Below, piece after piece: positions 56,013 to 64,000 of a DNA stretch of 64,000 bases (position 1 is its first letter; each line of letters begins with the position of its first letter). This DNA comes from Lysinibacillus pakistanensis. GTDB lineage: Bacteria > Bacillota > Bacilli > Bacillales_A > Planococcaceae. The notes below the pieces were generated by a model. It saw only the letters and a list, made by a program, of their open reading frames with translations. It searched no databases and was not told the origin of the DNA. The DNA is taken from positions 3,966,501 to 4,030,500 of the forward strand of contig NZ_CP126101.1 of the NCBI RefSeq assembly GCF_030123245.1. The letters run 5' to 3'. Position numbers and translations under genes: made by a program.

Positions 56013-57521
56013 CTATTTATTTTGACGTTTTTTATTATAATCAACCCAGAAATCTGCACCTTTAATACCAAGTTCTTGAGGATCAAAAACAGGATCTTTT
56101 CCTTCTTTTTTCTGTTTCTCATAATCCTTCAATGCCACTATTGCAGGTTTCATAATGATTAAAATTGCTATAACGTTAATCCATACCATCAGTCCAAGTC
56201 CAACATCCCCCATTGCCCAAGCAAGGTCTGAAGTACGAATTGTACCATAGAATGCAGCTATTAAAATCGCAAACTTTGCAATCCATATGACGACTTTTTC
56301 AGCTGAACCAGAGAACAAATAAGCCACATTTGTTTCAGCAATATAGTAATAGGCCATAATTGTTGTAAAAGCAAAGAAGAATAATGCGATTGCTACAAAT
56401 GGACCACCAAATCCTGGTAATGCAGAATCTACAGCAAATTGTGTATATGCTGCACCTTCCTTAATACTTTTCGCAAATGTTAGTTGTTCTTCTCCGGTAA
56501 GACCATTTTTGTTAAATTCTCCAACGTGAATAAATGGATCAGTACCTTCTGCTACCTTTTCATCCTGTACATTATACATGCCCGTAAATAAAATCATAAA
56601 TGCTGTAGCTGAACAAATTAATAATGTATCAATGTACACAGATGCTGCTTGCACAATTCCCTGTTTTGCAGGGTGCGATACTTCTGCTGCTGCCGCTGGG
56701 TGCGCTCCAGTTCCTTGACCAGCCTCATTTGAATAAATACCACGCTTAACGCCCCAAGCAATTGCAGAGCCAATAATCCCACCAAAAATTTCTTGAGCAC
56801 CAAATGCGCTAGAAAAAATAAGTGCAAATACGGATGGTATCTCTGTGATATTCATCCCAATAATAATGATAGCCATAATAATATAAGCTAAAGCCATAAA
56901 CGGAACGATAATCTGTGCAGCGTTCGCAATCCATTTAACTCCACCAATAATAATTGCACCTAATAATACAACAATAATAAGACCCGTAATCCAAGTTTGA
57001 ATACTGAAAGCGTTTTCAACAGCGGTTGCAATTGCATTCGATTGAACACCTGGCATTAAGATTAACATGGCAATTAATGCTGCTATAGCAAAAATTATTG
57101 CGAACCATTTTTGCCCCATTCCCTTTTCTATGTAAAAGGCGGGTCCACCTCGATATTCAGTATCTTTCTCTTCTTTATAAATTTGGGCTAACGTTGATTC
57201 CACATATGCGGTTGCTGCGCCAATAAAGGCTATTGCCCACATCCAAAAAACAGCACCGGGTCCCCCCATACCGATGGCTGTAGCTGTACCAGCAATATTA
57301 CCTGTACCTACTCTCCCAGATAACGCAATTGACATTGCCTGGAATGATGAAATCCCCTTTTCCGATTTTTCGCCTTTAAACATTAAAACAAACATATCTT
57401 TAATGTGTCTTATCTGTAAGAACCGTGTAATGATTGAAAAAAACAATCCAATTAACAAAATACCATAAATAAACCACGGTCCCCACAAAATATCATTCAA
57501 TTTTCCAACAATTGCCTCCAT
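56013..57521 (-). CDS. sodium:alanine symporter (AGCS family)
   Basis: 502 aa from the ATG with GGAGGGG 5 nt upstream. AGCS hallmarks: ALSGRVGTGNIAGTATAI (the Na+/alanine site), FWMWAIAFIGAATAYVESTLAQ, RGIYSNEAGQGTGAHPAAA. It takes up alanine or glycine with Na+. A single gene with its own terminator. Confidence 0.93.
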   Translation of the reverse strand: MEAIVGKLNDILWGPWFIYGILLIGLFFSIITRFLQIRHIKDMFVLMFKGEKSEKGISSFQAMSIALSGRVGTGNIAGTATAIGMGGPGAVFWMWAIAFIGAATAYVESTLAQIYKEEKDTEYRGGPAFYIEKGMGQKWFAIIFAIAALIAMLILMPGVQSNAIATAVENAFSIQTWITGLIIVVLLGAIIIGGVKWIANAAQIIVPFMALAYIIMAIIIIGMNITEIPSVFALIFSSAFGAQEIFGGIIGSAIAWGVKRGIYSNEAGQGTGAHPAAAAEVSHPAKQGIVQAASVYIDTLLICSATAFMILFTGMYNVQDEKVAEGTDPFIHVGEFNKNGLTGEEQLTFAKSIKEGAAYTQFAVDSALPGFGGPFVAIALFFFAFTTIMAYYYIAETNVAYLFSGSAEKVVIWIAKFAILIAAFYGTIRTSDLAWAMGDVGLGLMVWINVIAILIIMKPAIVALKDYEKQKKEGKDPVFDPQELGIKGADFWVDYNKKRQNK

Positions 57522-57648
57522 TTTACCCCTCCAATGTGAAAATTCTATTTTATAAGTCATTATAGTATTACACTTTTCTGAAAATTACAATATTATATTT
57601 CAGAAATAATAAATTAGTAATTTTCTAGTAAATTGGAGAGGTCAAACA

Positions 57649-58455
57649 TTACTCAATAATATACCCAATTCTACGAAGAGCATTGTTGATAAAATCACGA
57701 ATATAGACGAAAATCTCTTCCCTCTCTATTTCATGAAATAGATTATGATAGCAATTCGCCCATTCCTTAAACTGAAACTCTGTAAATTCCTGCTGATGAA
57801 GCCAATTACGAGTTTGTTTAGTTTCTGTTATACTATCTTTTTCAGCTGTCATTACAAGCATAGGCATATTTGGGAATTCTGCCTTTGGTAATAATACTAA
57901 ATTCCGCATCATTTGCTGTAGCTCTCGATACCATTTCACTGAGACAACTGACATAAAAGGAATCTCATCCTTCATCTCTTCTCTACCTTCTACACTGCGA
58001 GTCAATTTCTCAAATGTAATTTCATGTGTTATTTTAACATTAGCTGTAAGAGCACTTAAACTTGTTAAAGCATTTGATAGTTTACCTGGCAACAGCTTTA
58101 ATTGAAGCCATGGTGAAGTTAAAATAATGCCTGCACTTTCATATTTTTTCTTGTGCATAGTATGTAGTAATAATGTTGCACCAAGCCCATGTCCTATTAA
58201 AAACACAGGTAAATTATACGAAAAAGCATTCTCCATTAAATGTCTAGTATACTTGTTGTATTCTTTAAAATCCTCATCATGAACACGTGAAAACCTTGCA
58301 TTGACACCATGATTCGGTAAATCCCCCATGACTATGTGGAAGCCTTCCAATCTAAGTTTTTCTATTAGCCATGCATACCAGCGGTGATTTTCATATGCAC
58401 CATGAAGAATAGCAACCACAGCCTTTGCTTGTCCATCAGCTTCCCATTTCCACAT
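57649..58455 (-). CDS. YtpA-like alpha/beta hydrolase without the serine nucleophile
   Basis: 268 aa. The sequence follows YtpA, the B. subtilis lysophospholipase tied to bacilysocin (MWKWEADGQAKAVVAILHGA, VMGDLPNHG). At the nucleophile elbow, GHSMG in YtpA, it reads GHGLG (88-92, codon GGG at 58186-58188), so the Ser is missing. The other triad residues appear present: Asp in VMTAEKDSITE and His in CYHNLFHE. It may be an inactive relative, or use another residue. It is next to ytoA and metK as in B. subtilis, where ytpB also lies here (not present). Confidence 0.82.
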   Translation of the reverse strand: MWKWEADGQAKAVVAILHGAYENHRWYAWLIEKLRLEGFHIVMGDLPNHGVNARFSRVHDEDFKEYNKYTRHLMENAFSYNLPVFLIGHGLGATLLLHTMHKKKYESAGIILTSPWLQLKLLPGKLSNALTSLSALTANVKITHEITFEKLTRSVEGREEMKDEIPFMSVVSVKWYRELQQMMRNLVLLPKAEFPNMPMLVMTAEKDSITETKQTRNWLHQQEFTEFQFKEWANCYHNLFHEIEREEIFVYIRDFINNALRRIGYIIE

Positions 58456-58589
58456 TTACATAGTCCTCCTAAAAAAATAATTACACATTGATTATAACGA
58501 AATACTTAACTTTATTAATTTAATATTTCCATCAAGTTGCGTATTTGATACGATAATATTACATCATAGAAAGAAAAGAGGCGATTCTC

Positions 58590-59111
58590 ATGATCTATCC
58601 ATTTAAAGGTAAAACACCAACCATCGATCCATCCGTTTTTATTGCTGATTATGCGACCGTTACTGGGGACGTTACAATAGGTGCTGAAACAACTATTTGG
58701 TTTAACACTGTTATTCGTGGTGATGTGTCACCAACGATTATTGGTGAACGAGTAAGTATTCAAGATCTTTGTTGCTTACACCAAAGTCCGAAATACCCGC
58801 TAATTATTGAAGATGAAGTAACAGTGGGACATCAAGTAACTTTACATAGCTGTACAATTCGCAAAAATGCCTTAATAGGTATGGGATCAATCATATTAGA
58901 CGGAGCAGAGATTGGAGAGGGTGCATTCATAGGAGCTGGCAGTCTAGTACCTCCGGGTAAGGTCATTCCACCGAATAGCTTAGCATTAGGTCGTCCGGCT
59001 AAGGTTGTTCGTGAATTAAATGCTGAAGATAAAGAAGATATGGAACGTATCGTCCGTGAATATGCAGAAAAAGGACAATATTATAAATCTCTTCAAGCAA
59101 ATAATAAATAA
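58590..59111 (+). CDS. ytoA: gamma-carbonic anhydrase-like hexapeptide protein YtoA
   Basis: 173 aa. Left-handed beta-helix with hexapeptide repeats (DVTIGAETTIWFNTVIRGDV). The three zinc histidines of gamma-carbonic anhydrases are H64 (CCLHQSP), H81 and H86 (VGHQVTLHSC). Whether it hydrates CO2 in Bacillales is not certain. AAAGAGGCG precedes the ATG. It is divergent from the ytpA-like gene. Confidence 0.9.
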   Translation: MIYPFKGKTPTIDPSVFIADYATVTGDVTIGAETTIWFNTVIRGDVSPTIIGERVSIQDLCCLHQSPKYPLIIEDEVTVGHQVTLHSCTIRKNALIGMGSIILDGAEIGEGAFIGAGSLVPPGKVIPPNSLALGRPAKVVRELNAEDKEDMERIVREYAEKGQYYKSLQANNK

Positions 59112-59136
59112 TACTAAGTAGCCCCATTTCATCAAT

Positions 59137-59256
59137 TCATCTCTTCACCTGTAGAGGTGGGAGTCTTCTGTATCTGTCGCTGCCGCTACGCTTGCGCGCA
59201 TAAAACATCTGCCGCTGTGCTTTTGATACAAAAAACAACTGCTGAATGAGGATAAA
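59137..59256 (+). repeat. dispersed structured intergenic repeat, copy 5 (right half)
   Basis: The CACCT-GTAG-AGGTG hairpin (59146-59159), CTGTCGCTGCCGCTACGC-like middle and CTGAATGAGGATAAA at the end. The left half is missing. It lies between ytoA and the metK terminator. Confidence 0.82.
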
Positions 59257-59287
59257 ATTATGGTTTCGGGGCTCCTTTTTCATATTA

Positions 59288-59321
59288 AGAAAAAGGGCTA
59301 TGTAATTAAACTAGCCCCTTC
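59288..59321 (-). terminator. terminator after metK
   Basis: GGGGCTA, an 11-nt loop, TAGCCCTTTTTC on the minus strand. Confidence 0.85.
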
Positions 59322-59376
59322 CTAATTAATACTTTAATATAATTTTTAATTCACTTTAACACTTTAGCGGGATAGC

Positions 59377-60573
59377 TTATAAACGTGCTCTTTCTCTTAA
59401 AGCCTCTGCTTTATCTGTTTGCTCCCAAGGCACATTTAAGTCAGTACGACCGAAATGTCCATATGCAGCAGTTTGCTTATAGATAGGGCGACGTAAGTCA
59501 AGCATTTTAATAATCCCTGCTGGACGTAAATCAAATAGCTCACGTACCCACTCGACAATCTCGCTTTCCTTCACTTTTCCAGTACCAAATGTATCAACAG
59601 CAATGGATACAGGCTGAGCAACACCAATTGCATAGGCTAATTGTACTTCAGCTCGTTCTGCTAAACCTGCTGCCACAATGTTTTTGGCTACATAACGTGC
59701 TGCATATGCTGCTGAACGGTCAACCTTTGTTGCATCCTTTCCAGAGAACGCACCACCACCATGACGCGCATAGCCACCGTATGTATCAACGATGATTTTG
59801 CGTCCAGTTAGACCGGCATCACCTTTCGGACCACCGATGACAAAACGACCAGTTGGGTTAATGAAATATTTAGTATTTGCATCTAGTAATTCACTTGGAA
59901 CAACTGGTGCAATTACGAACTGTTTTAAATCTTCCTGAATTTGCTCAAGTGTCGCCTCTTCATCATGTTGTGTTGAAATGACAATTGTATCTACTCGTAC
60001 CGGTATATTGTTTTCATCATATTCAATCGTCACTTGCGTTTTTCCATCAGGACGTAAATACGCTAGTTCACCAGATTTGCGCGCTTCTGTTAAGCGACGT
60101 GCTAATTTATGCGCTAGACTAATTGGTAAAGGCATAAGCTCCGGTGTTTCGTTACATGCATAACCAAACATTAAGCCTTGGTCACCCGCACCGATTGCTT
60201 CAATGTCAGCGTCTGTCATAGAGCCTTCACGAGCCTCTAATGCTTGGTCAACCCCCTGTGCAATATCCGGTGATTGCTCACCAATAGCTACAAGCACTGC
60301 AAGATTTTCTGCATCAAAGCCATATTTCCCACGTGTGTATCCGATTTCCGCTACAGTATCTCGGACAATACCTTTAATATCTACATAGGTAGAAGTAGTA
60401 ATTTCTCCTGCTACTAATACTAAACCTGTTGTTACTGTTGTTTCACACGCTACTCGTGCATTTGGATCTTCTTCTAAAATGGCATCTAAAATGGCATCCG
60501 AAATTTGGTCACAAATTTTGTCTGGATGTCCTTCTGTCACGCTCTCTGATGTAAACAGTCGACGGTTTGTCAT
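59377..60573 (-). CDS. metK: S-adenosylmethionine synthetase
   Basis: 398 aa, full length. [12 protein letters not shown] (15-26), the ATP loop [12 protein letters not shown], and [23 protein letters not shown] are intact. It makes SAM from methionine and ATP in the cytosol. A SAM-I riboswitch with terminator stands upstream, so the product represses its own gene; a 250-bp repeat sits between the riboswitch and the gene. Adjacent to pckA as in B. subtilis. Confidence 0.98.
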   Translation of the reverse strand: MTNRRLFTSESVTEGHPDKICDQISDAILDAILEEDPNARVACETTVTTGLVLVAGEITTSTYVDIKGIVRDTVAEIGYTRGKYGFDAENLAVLVAIGEQSPDIAQGVDQALEAREGSMTDADIEAIGAGDQGLMFGYACNETPELMPLPISLAHKLARRLTEARKSGELAYLRPDGKTQVTIEYDENNIPVRVDTIVISTQHDEEATLEQIQEDLKQFVIAPVVPSELLDANTKYFINPTGRFVIGGPKGDAGLTGRKIIVDTYGGYARHGGGAFSGKDATKVDRSAAYAARYVAKNIVAAGLAERAEVQLAYAIGVAQPVSIAVDTFGTGKVKESEIVEWVRELFDLRPAGIIKMLDLRRPIYKQTAAYGHFGRTDLNVPWEQTDKAEALRERARL

Positions 60574-60700
60574 TTGGTTTTCCTCCTATTACTCTTACAA
60601 AAAGTATTTGTGAATACGGTACTCATTACCCATGTCAAGTCCGATCCTAAGGATTGAACTCTCAAGCCGTTACTGCTGTCGCTTCGCTTTCGTTTCTATT

Positions 60701-60951
60701 TCGCCTTGGCGTAATTGCGTCCGGATTTTATATTGTGCCCGCACAATTCATTCCTTTGAAAATCCGTGACATCCGCCAGAGGCTTTATCTTCATTCAGTA
60801 GGTGTTTGGACACCCACTAAAAAGGAACCAAAATCGCATTTATCTCTACCTGTAAAGGTGGAGTCTTCTGTATCTGCCGCTACGCTTACGCGCATAAAAC
60901 ATCTGCCACTTTGCTTTTGATACAAAAAAATATCTGCTGAATGAAGATAAA
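60701..60951 (+). repeat. dispersed structured intergenic repeat, copy 6 (complete)
   Basis: CGCCTTGGCG inverted repeat, CGGATTTT (60722-60729) facing AAAATCCG (60759-60766) around a TTGTGC-CC-GCACAA hairpin, TTTATCTTCATTCAG (60784-60798) facing its exact complement CTGAATGAAGATAAA (60937-60951), with ACCT-GTAA-AGGT between. It lies inside the metK leader. Confidence 0.88.
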
Positions 60952-61046
60952 AAACAGCTGATGCTTTTAACACGAGGATTTCGAAAGATCCGTCATTATA
61001 ATAAGGAAAGAACTACATATACTTACCTTTATATTCGTTTTTAACA

Positions 61047-61089
61047 ATAAAAAAATCCTTTTCTCACGTTTACTACATGAGGAAAGGAA
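61047..61089 (-). terminator. riboswitch terminator of metK
   Basis: TCCTTTCCTCATG...CGTGAGAAAAGGA stem followed by seven Ts on the minus strand, 20 nt after the SAM aptamer. Confidence 0.88.
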
Positions 61090-61110
61090 TAATGACTTCG
61101 TAACCTTTCA

Positions 61111-61228
61111 CTCTTATCGTTCAAGGGGTTTCCCTTGCATCAGGTTGGCACCAACGCATGTCGTGAAATAGTTCATGCAGGTTGCCGGGTTTCACAGGGC
61201 CTGACCCTCCACCAGCTCGGGATAAGAG
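61111..61228 (-). promoter_or_regulatory. SAM-I (S-box) riboswitch
   Basis: P1 arms CTCTTATC at the two ends, then GAGCTGGTGGAGGG, GGCCCTGTGAAACCCGGCAA, TGGTGCCAACCTG and CAAGGGAAACCCCTTGAACGATAAGAG, each part of the S-box consensus (positions on the minus strand). SAM binding should favour the following terminator and shut off metK. Confidence 0.97.
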
Positions 61229-61245
61229 TATCCGTTCAATATCTC

Positions 61246-61274
61246 ATATTACGTAAAAGGTCGAACGTTGTCAA
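61246..61274 (-). promoter_or_regulatory. promoter of metK
   Basis: Perfect -35 TTGACA, 17-nt spacer, TAATAT on the minus strand; transcription would begin close to the aptamer. The leader from there to the metK ATG is about 670 nt. Confidence 0.75.
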
Positions 61275-61439
61275 ATATTTTTTGCTGTATTATTGTAAAG
61301 GTATAAGAGAAACTTAATGGTCAAAATACGATTGGCACCTGGGTGATGCTGTAAATGGAAGCAAATTAATCCCTATTACTACCTTATATCCTGTGTTAAC
61401 ATAAAAAGTGACCTAATATCTTCATCATAAAGCATAATA

Positions 61440-61605
61440 TTTGTGGCTTAGAAGACTATCCCCCCTACATGCGGGAAGATGAATTCAGTTTTGCTCTTCT
61501 AAACTTGAGTTAATAACCTTCCATCTTGTGCGAACCTCATGTTGGTCAAATGCCTTCAAACGCTGTTATGTTCCGGTGAATGAATGATGACATCTCTCAT
61601 TTTTA
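61440..61605. other. unexplained structured-looking intergenic block
   Basis: A stretch of higher GC than its surroundings between the metK promoter and the pckA promoter, with a TTAGAAGA...TCTTCTAA pair enclosing a CCCCCCTACATGCGGG motif. No open frame: the minus-strand reading has several stops. It may be an RNA or a degenerate mobile-element end. Confidence 0.35.
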
Positions 61606-61686
61606 CTTTACTTTTTGTCGTTTTCTTGAAAAGTAATAAAATCTCAAAAATAATTTCTGAATTAGTATAGATTATTTAAGCAATTG

Positions 61687-61695
61687 TGTTATACT
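61687..61695 (+). promoter_or_regulatory. extended -10 promoter of pckA
   Basis: TGTTATACT, an extended -10, 68 nt before the pckA ATG, without a clear -35. Confidence 0.5.
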
Positions 61696-61763
61696 ATTTT
61701 TGAAATTAAGAAATTCTCCCTCAAACTCAAGGGAATACTATAAAAAAGGATGGTATTTAATCG

Positions 61764-63350
61764 ATGAATTCAGTAGAAATTGCAAACGAACTGAAGGAAT
61801 TATTAAGCGGCGGTAACATTAATGTTCAACTTTCGGTACCACAATTAGCTGAAAAGGCTACATCTCGTGGTGAGGCTATGTTAACAGTAGATGGCGCAGT
61901 TCGTGCAGAAACTGGCAAATACACTGGTCGTTCACCTAAAGATAAATATACGGTAGAAGAAGAAAGCACAAAGGATAAAATTGACTGGGGAAAAGTAAAC
62001 CAACCGATTTCTTCTGAAGTGTTCGATAACTTATATGTAAAAGTAGTAAAATATTTAAAAGAACGTGACGAATTATTTGTATTCAAGGGCTTTGCCGGTG
62101 CCGACAAAGATTCACAACTAAGCATCCAAGTCATCAATGAATACGCTTGGCACAATCTTTTTGCTCATCAATTATTTATCCGTCCAACAGAAGAAGAGTT
62201 AGCTTCCCATGTCGCTGACTTCACAGTTATCTCAGCTCCTAACTTTAAAGCAGACCCTGCTGTGGATGGTACAGCTTCTGAAACATTCATCATTGTATCT
62301 CTTGAAAAGAAAACCATCCTAATTGGTGGAACTGAATATGCTGGTGAAATTAAAAAATCAATTTTCGGTATTATGAACTACTTATTACCACAACAAGGCA
62401 TCCTTTCTATGCATTGTTCGGCAAACGTTGGTGAAACTGGAGATGTAGCATTATTCTTCGGTTTATCTGGTACTGGTAAAACGACTTTATCAGCTGATCC
62501 TGATCGTAAGCTTATCGGTGACGATGAACATGGTTGGTCTGATAACGGTGTATTCAACATTGAGGGTGGTTGCTATGCAAAAACAATTAACCTTTCTGCT
62601 GAAAAAGAACCAGAAATTTACAATGCAATCCGCTTTGGTTCTGTTTTAGAAAACGTAGCTGTTGACCCAGAAACTCGTATTTGTGATTATGATGACGGTT
62701 CATTAACAGAAAATACACGTGTCGCATATCCGATCCAATATATTGATAATATTGTTGATCCATCTGTTGCAGGTCACCCAAAAACAATCATCTTCTTAAC
62801 AGCTGATGCATTTGGCGTATTACCTCCAATCAGTAAATTAACAAAAGAGCAAGCAATGTACCACTTCCTAAGTGGCTTCACATCAAAACTTGCTGGTACA
62901 GAGCGTGGTGTAACAGAACCAGAACCAGTATTCTCTACTTGCTTCGGTTCTCCATTCCTTCCACTTCCAGCAACTGTCTATGCTGAAATGTTAGGTCAAA
63001 AAATTGACGAACATGGTGCACAAGTATACTTAGTGAACACAGGTTGGACTGGTGGCGAATACGGTACTGGTAGCCGTATGAAGCTTTCTTACACTCGTAC
63101 AATGGTACGGGCAGCAATCGATGGCAAATTAGCTGATGTTGAAACAATCCAAGATTCAGTATTTGGATTACATATTCCAACTGCTGTTGAAGGTGTACCA
63201 ACAGAAGTACTTAACCCTCGTGATGCATGGGCAGACAAAGCAGCTTATGACAAAAAAGCGACTGAGCTTGCTGGTCTATTCAATGAAAACTTCAAGAAAT
63301 TCTCTAACGTTTCTGAAGCTATCACTACACTTGGTGGGCCATTAAAATAA
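61764..63350 (+). CDS. pckA: phosphoenolpyruvate carboxykinase (ATP)
   Basis: 528 aa. Oxaloacetate site SPKDKYTV and GRSPKDK, the PCK kinase-1a loop [11 protein letters not shown] (about 237-247), the metal site GDDEHGW, and MHCSANVG are intact. It makes PEP from oxaloacetate using ATP, the entry step of gluconeogenesis. AAAGGATG precedes the ATG. Adjacent to metK in B. subtilis as well; with TRAP and AGCS uptake systems nearby the cell likely grows on organic acids. A terminator follows. Confidence 0.97.
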   Translation: MNSVEIANELKELLSGGNINVQLSVPQLAEKATSRGEAMLTVDGAVRAETGKYTGRSPKDKYTVEEESTKDKIDWGKVNQPISSEVFDNLYVKVVKYLKERDELFVFKGFAGADKDSQLSIQVINEYAWHNLFAHQLFIRPTEEELASHVADFTVISAPNFKADPAVDGTASETFIIVSLEKKTILIGGTEYAGEIKKSIFGIMNYLLPQQGILSMHCSANVGETGDVALFFGLSGTGKTTLSADPDRKLIGDDEHGWSDNGVFNIEGGCYAKTINLSAEKEPEIYNAIRFGSVLENVAVDPETRICDYDDGSLTENTRVAYPIQYIDNIVDPSVAGHPKTIIFLTADAFGVLPPISKLTKEQAMYHFLSGFTSKLAGTERGVTEPEPVFSTCFGSPFLPLPATVYAEMLGQKIDEHGAQVYLVNTGWTGGEYGTGSRMKLSYTRTMVRAAIDGKLADVETIQDSVFGLHIPTAVEGVPTEVLNPRDAWADKAAYDKKATELAGLFNENFKKFSNVSEAITTLGGPLK

Positions 63351-63361
63351 TTTGCTTATAC

Positions 63362-63392
63362 AAAGGGAACGATTTGTAGTCGTTCCCTTTTT
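63362..63392 (+). terminator. terminator after pckA
   Basis: AAAGGGAACGA, 8-nt loop, TCGTTCCCTTTTT. Confidence 0.9.
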
Positions 63393-63515
63393 CTTTTACA
63401 AAATTTCGAATCGCTACATGAAGAACTAACTATGTAGTAGTGGTATTTTTAAGATGAGGGAGGAGCAGAAACATTGTTGCTGGAGATAATTATTGGGAAA
63501 AGTATATAATTATTT

Positions 63516-63560
63516 CCCACCATATCCTCGTTATGAACGCACAGTTTGAGGTATGGTGGG
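63516..63560 (-). terminator. hairpin after ytmA
   Basis: CCCACCATA...TATGGTGGG with an inner CTC...GAG pair, followed by AAATAATTATATA on the minus strand; a weak T run. Confidence 0.55.
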
Positions 63561-63565
63561 CCCAG

Positions 63566-64000
63566 TTACTGACGTTTCATCCATTCGCAAAGAGCATGGA
63601 CGGTCTCACGATTTTTTGCTGGAGGATATTGATGGGCAAAATGACGGTCATACCATGTTTCGTAAGTTTTATTGGCATCCTGTAAATAAAATTCTAATTG
63701 TCTAGCATGCTCGATATCTACATTTTCATCTTGATATCCATGAATAATAAGCACTGGAGCTGTAATATGCTCTATTTCAAATAATGGTGTTCGCGCGTCA
63801 TAAGCCTCTGGCACACGGTTAGGCGTTCCTCCAATAACTCGCTTCATCATTCGGCGCATATCTATCCGCTCCCAATAAGTAGCAGTGGCATCAGAAACGC
63901 CTGCCCACGTTACAACAGATGTGATATCTCTGCGTAATATTGCTGTCCAAAGTGCCATAATCCCACCACGTGAAAACCCAAAGACATGTATATTATCATT
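63566..64000 (-). CDS. ytmA: prolyl-oligopeptidase-family hydrolase YtmA, C-terminal part (cut by window edge)
   Basis: 144 codons are inside the window; the frame runs open into the right edge, so the ATG at 63958 is not the start. The nucleophile elbow FGFSRGG lies in the first 14 codons, followed by the triad Asp (IIHGYQDENVD) and His (RHFAHQYPP). B. subtilis ytmA lies next to pckA too. It is a cytosolic alpha/beta hydrolase of the S9/DUF type, probably a peptidase or esterase. Confidence 0.85.
   Translation of the reverse strand, partial: NDNIHVFGFSRGGIMALWTAILRRDITSVVTWAGVSDATATYWERIDMRRMMKRVIGGTPNRVPEAYDARTPLFEIEHITAPVLIIHGYQDENVDIEHARQLEFYLQDANKTYETWYDRHFAHQYPPAKNRETVHALCEWMKRQ

Overview
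The window looks like chromosomal DNA of a low-GC, Gram-positive, spore-forming-type Bacillales, most probably Lysinibacillus (L. sphaericus/fusiformis group) or a close Caryophanaceae/Planococcaceae relative. The evidence is the AT-rich sequence, strong AGGAGG-type ribosome sites, TTG/GTG starts, a D-amino-acid transaminase of the 'Bacillus sphaericus' type, and gene order following the ytx-ytp-yto-ytm-ytl/leuS/metK/pckA part of the Bacillus subtilis chromosome. The species is inferred; there is no rRNA gene to confirm it. No tRNA or rRNA gene, CRISPR array, prophage or intact insertion sequence was seen.

Layout. 0-13 kb: the start of aroA (chorismate mutase end), an FtsA-like actin-fold protein with a repeat-containing tail, then the minus-strand block murC, ytxG, ytxH and upstream sftA (DNA translocase), ytpR, ytpQ, a lipoprotein, a DUF84 NTPase and the M42 peptidase ytoP. 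13-24 kb: ytzB, an ATP-grasp ligase, ytnP lactonase, trmB, a lipid kinase with a NERD-like partner, pepV-dat (D-alanine/D-glutamate supply and dipeptide breakdown), ytzE, an MFS pump and a membrane diguanylate cyclase. 25-32 kb: ytzG, murJ/ytgP, asnB, ytfP and an AIM24 protein. 32-43 kb: an organic-acid cluster with an OFA-family antiporter divergent from a DctS/DctR two-component system, a TRAP transporter (two binding proteins, DctQ, DctM) and an MFS exporter. 43-46 kb: an ECF sigma/anti-sigma pair behind its own ECF-type promoter, an IS3 remnant and phzF. 46-55 kb: leuS with a T-box leader, an ArsR-SulP unit with a clear palindromic operator, an MFS pump, ytqA-ytqB. 55-64 kb: superoxide dismutase, an alanine/Na+ symporter, a ytpA-like hydrolase lacking its serine nucleophile, ytoA, metK under a SAM-I riboswitch, pckA and the 3' part of ytmA. 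TRAP, OFA and AGCS transporters together with ATP-PEP carboxykinase suit a cell living on organic and amino acids by gluconeogenesis.

The least explained content is non-coding. (1) At least six copies, plus one stub, of a structured intergenic repeat (about 180-280 bp when complete, ending in 15-bp inverted repeats) lie in the same orientation across the window; in two cases it sits in what look like the 5' leaders of pepV-dat and metK, and once inside the TRAP operon. (2) Two unrelated-looking intergenic tandem arrays (27.6-28.0 kb and 52.8-53.4 kb) turn out to share a 42-bp period and, on opposite strands, a GAGC(G)G core repeated every 21 bp. These are the best candidates for undescribed biology here.
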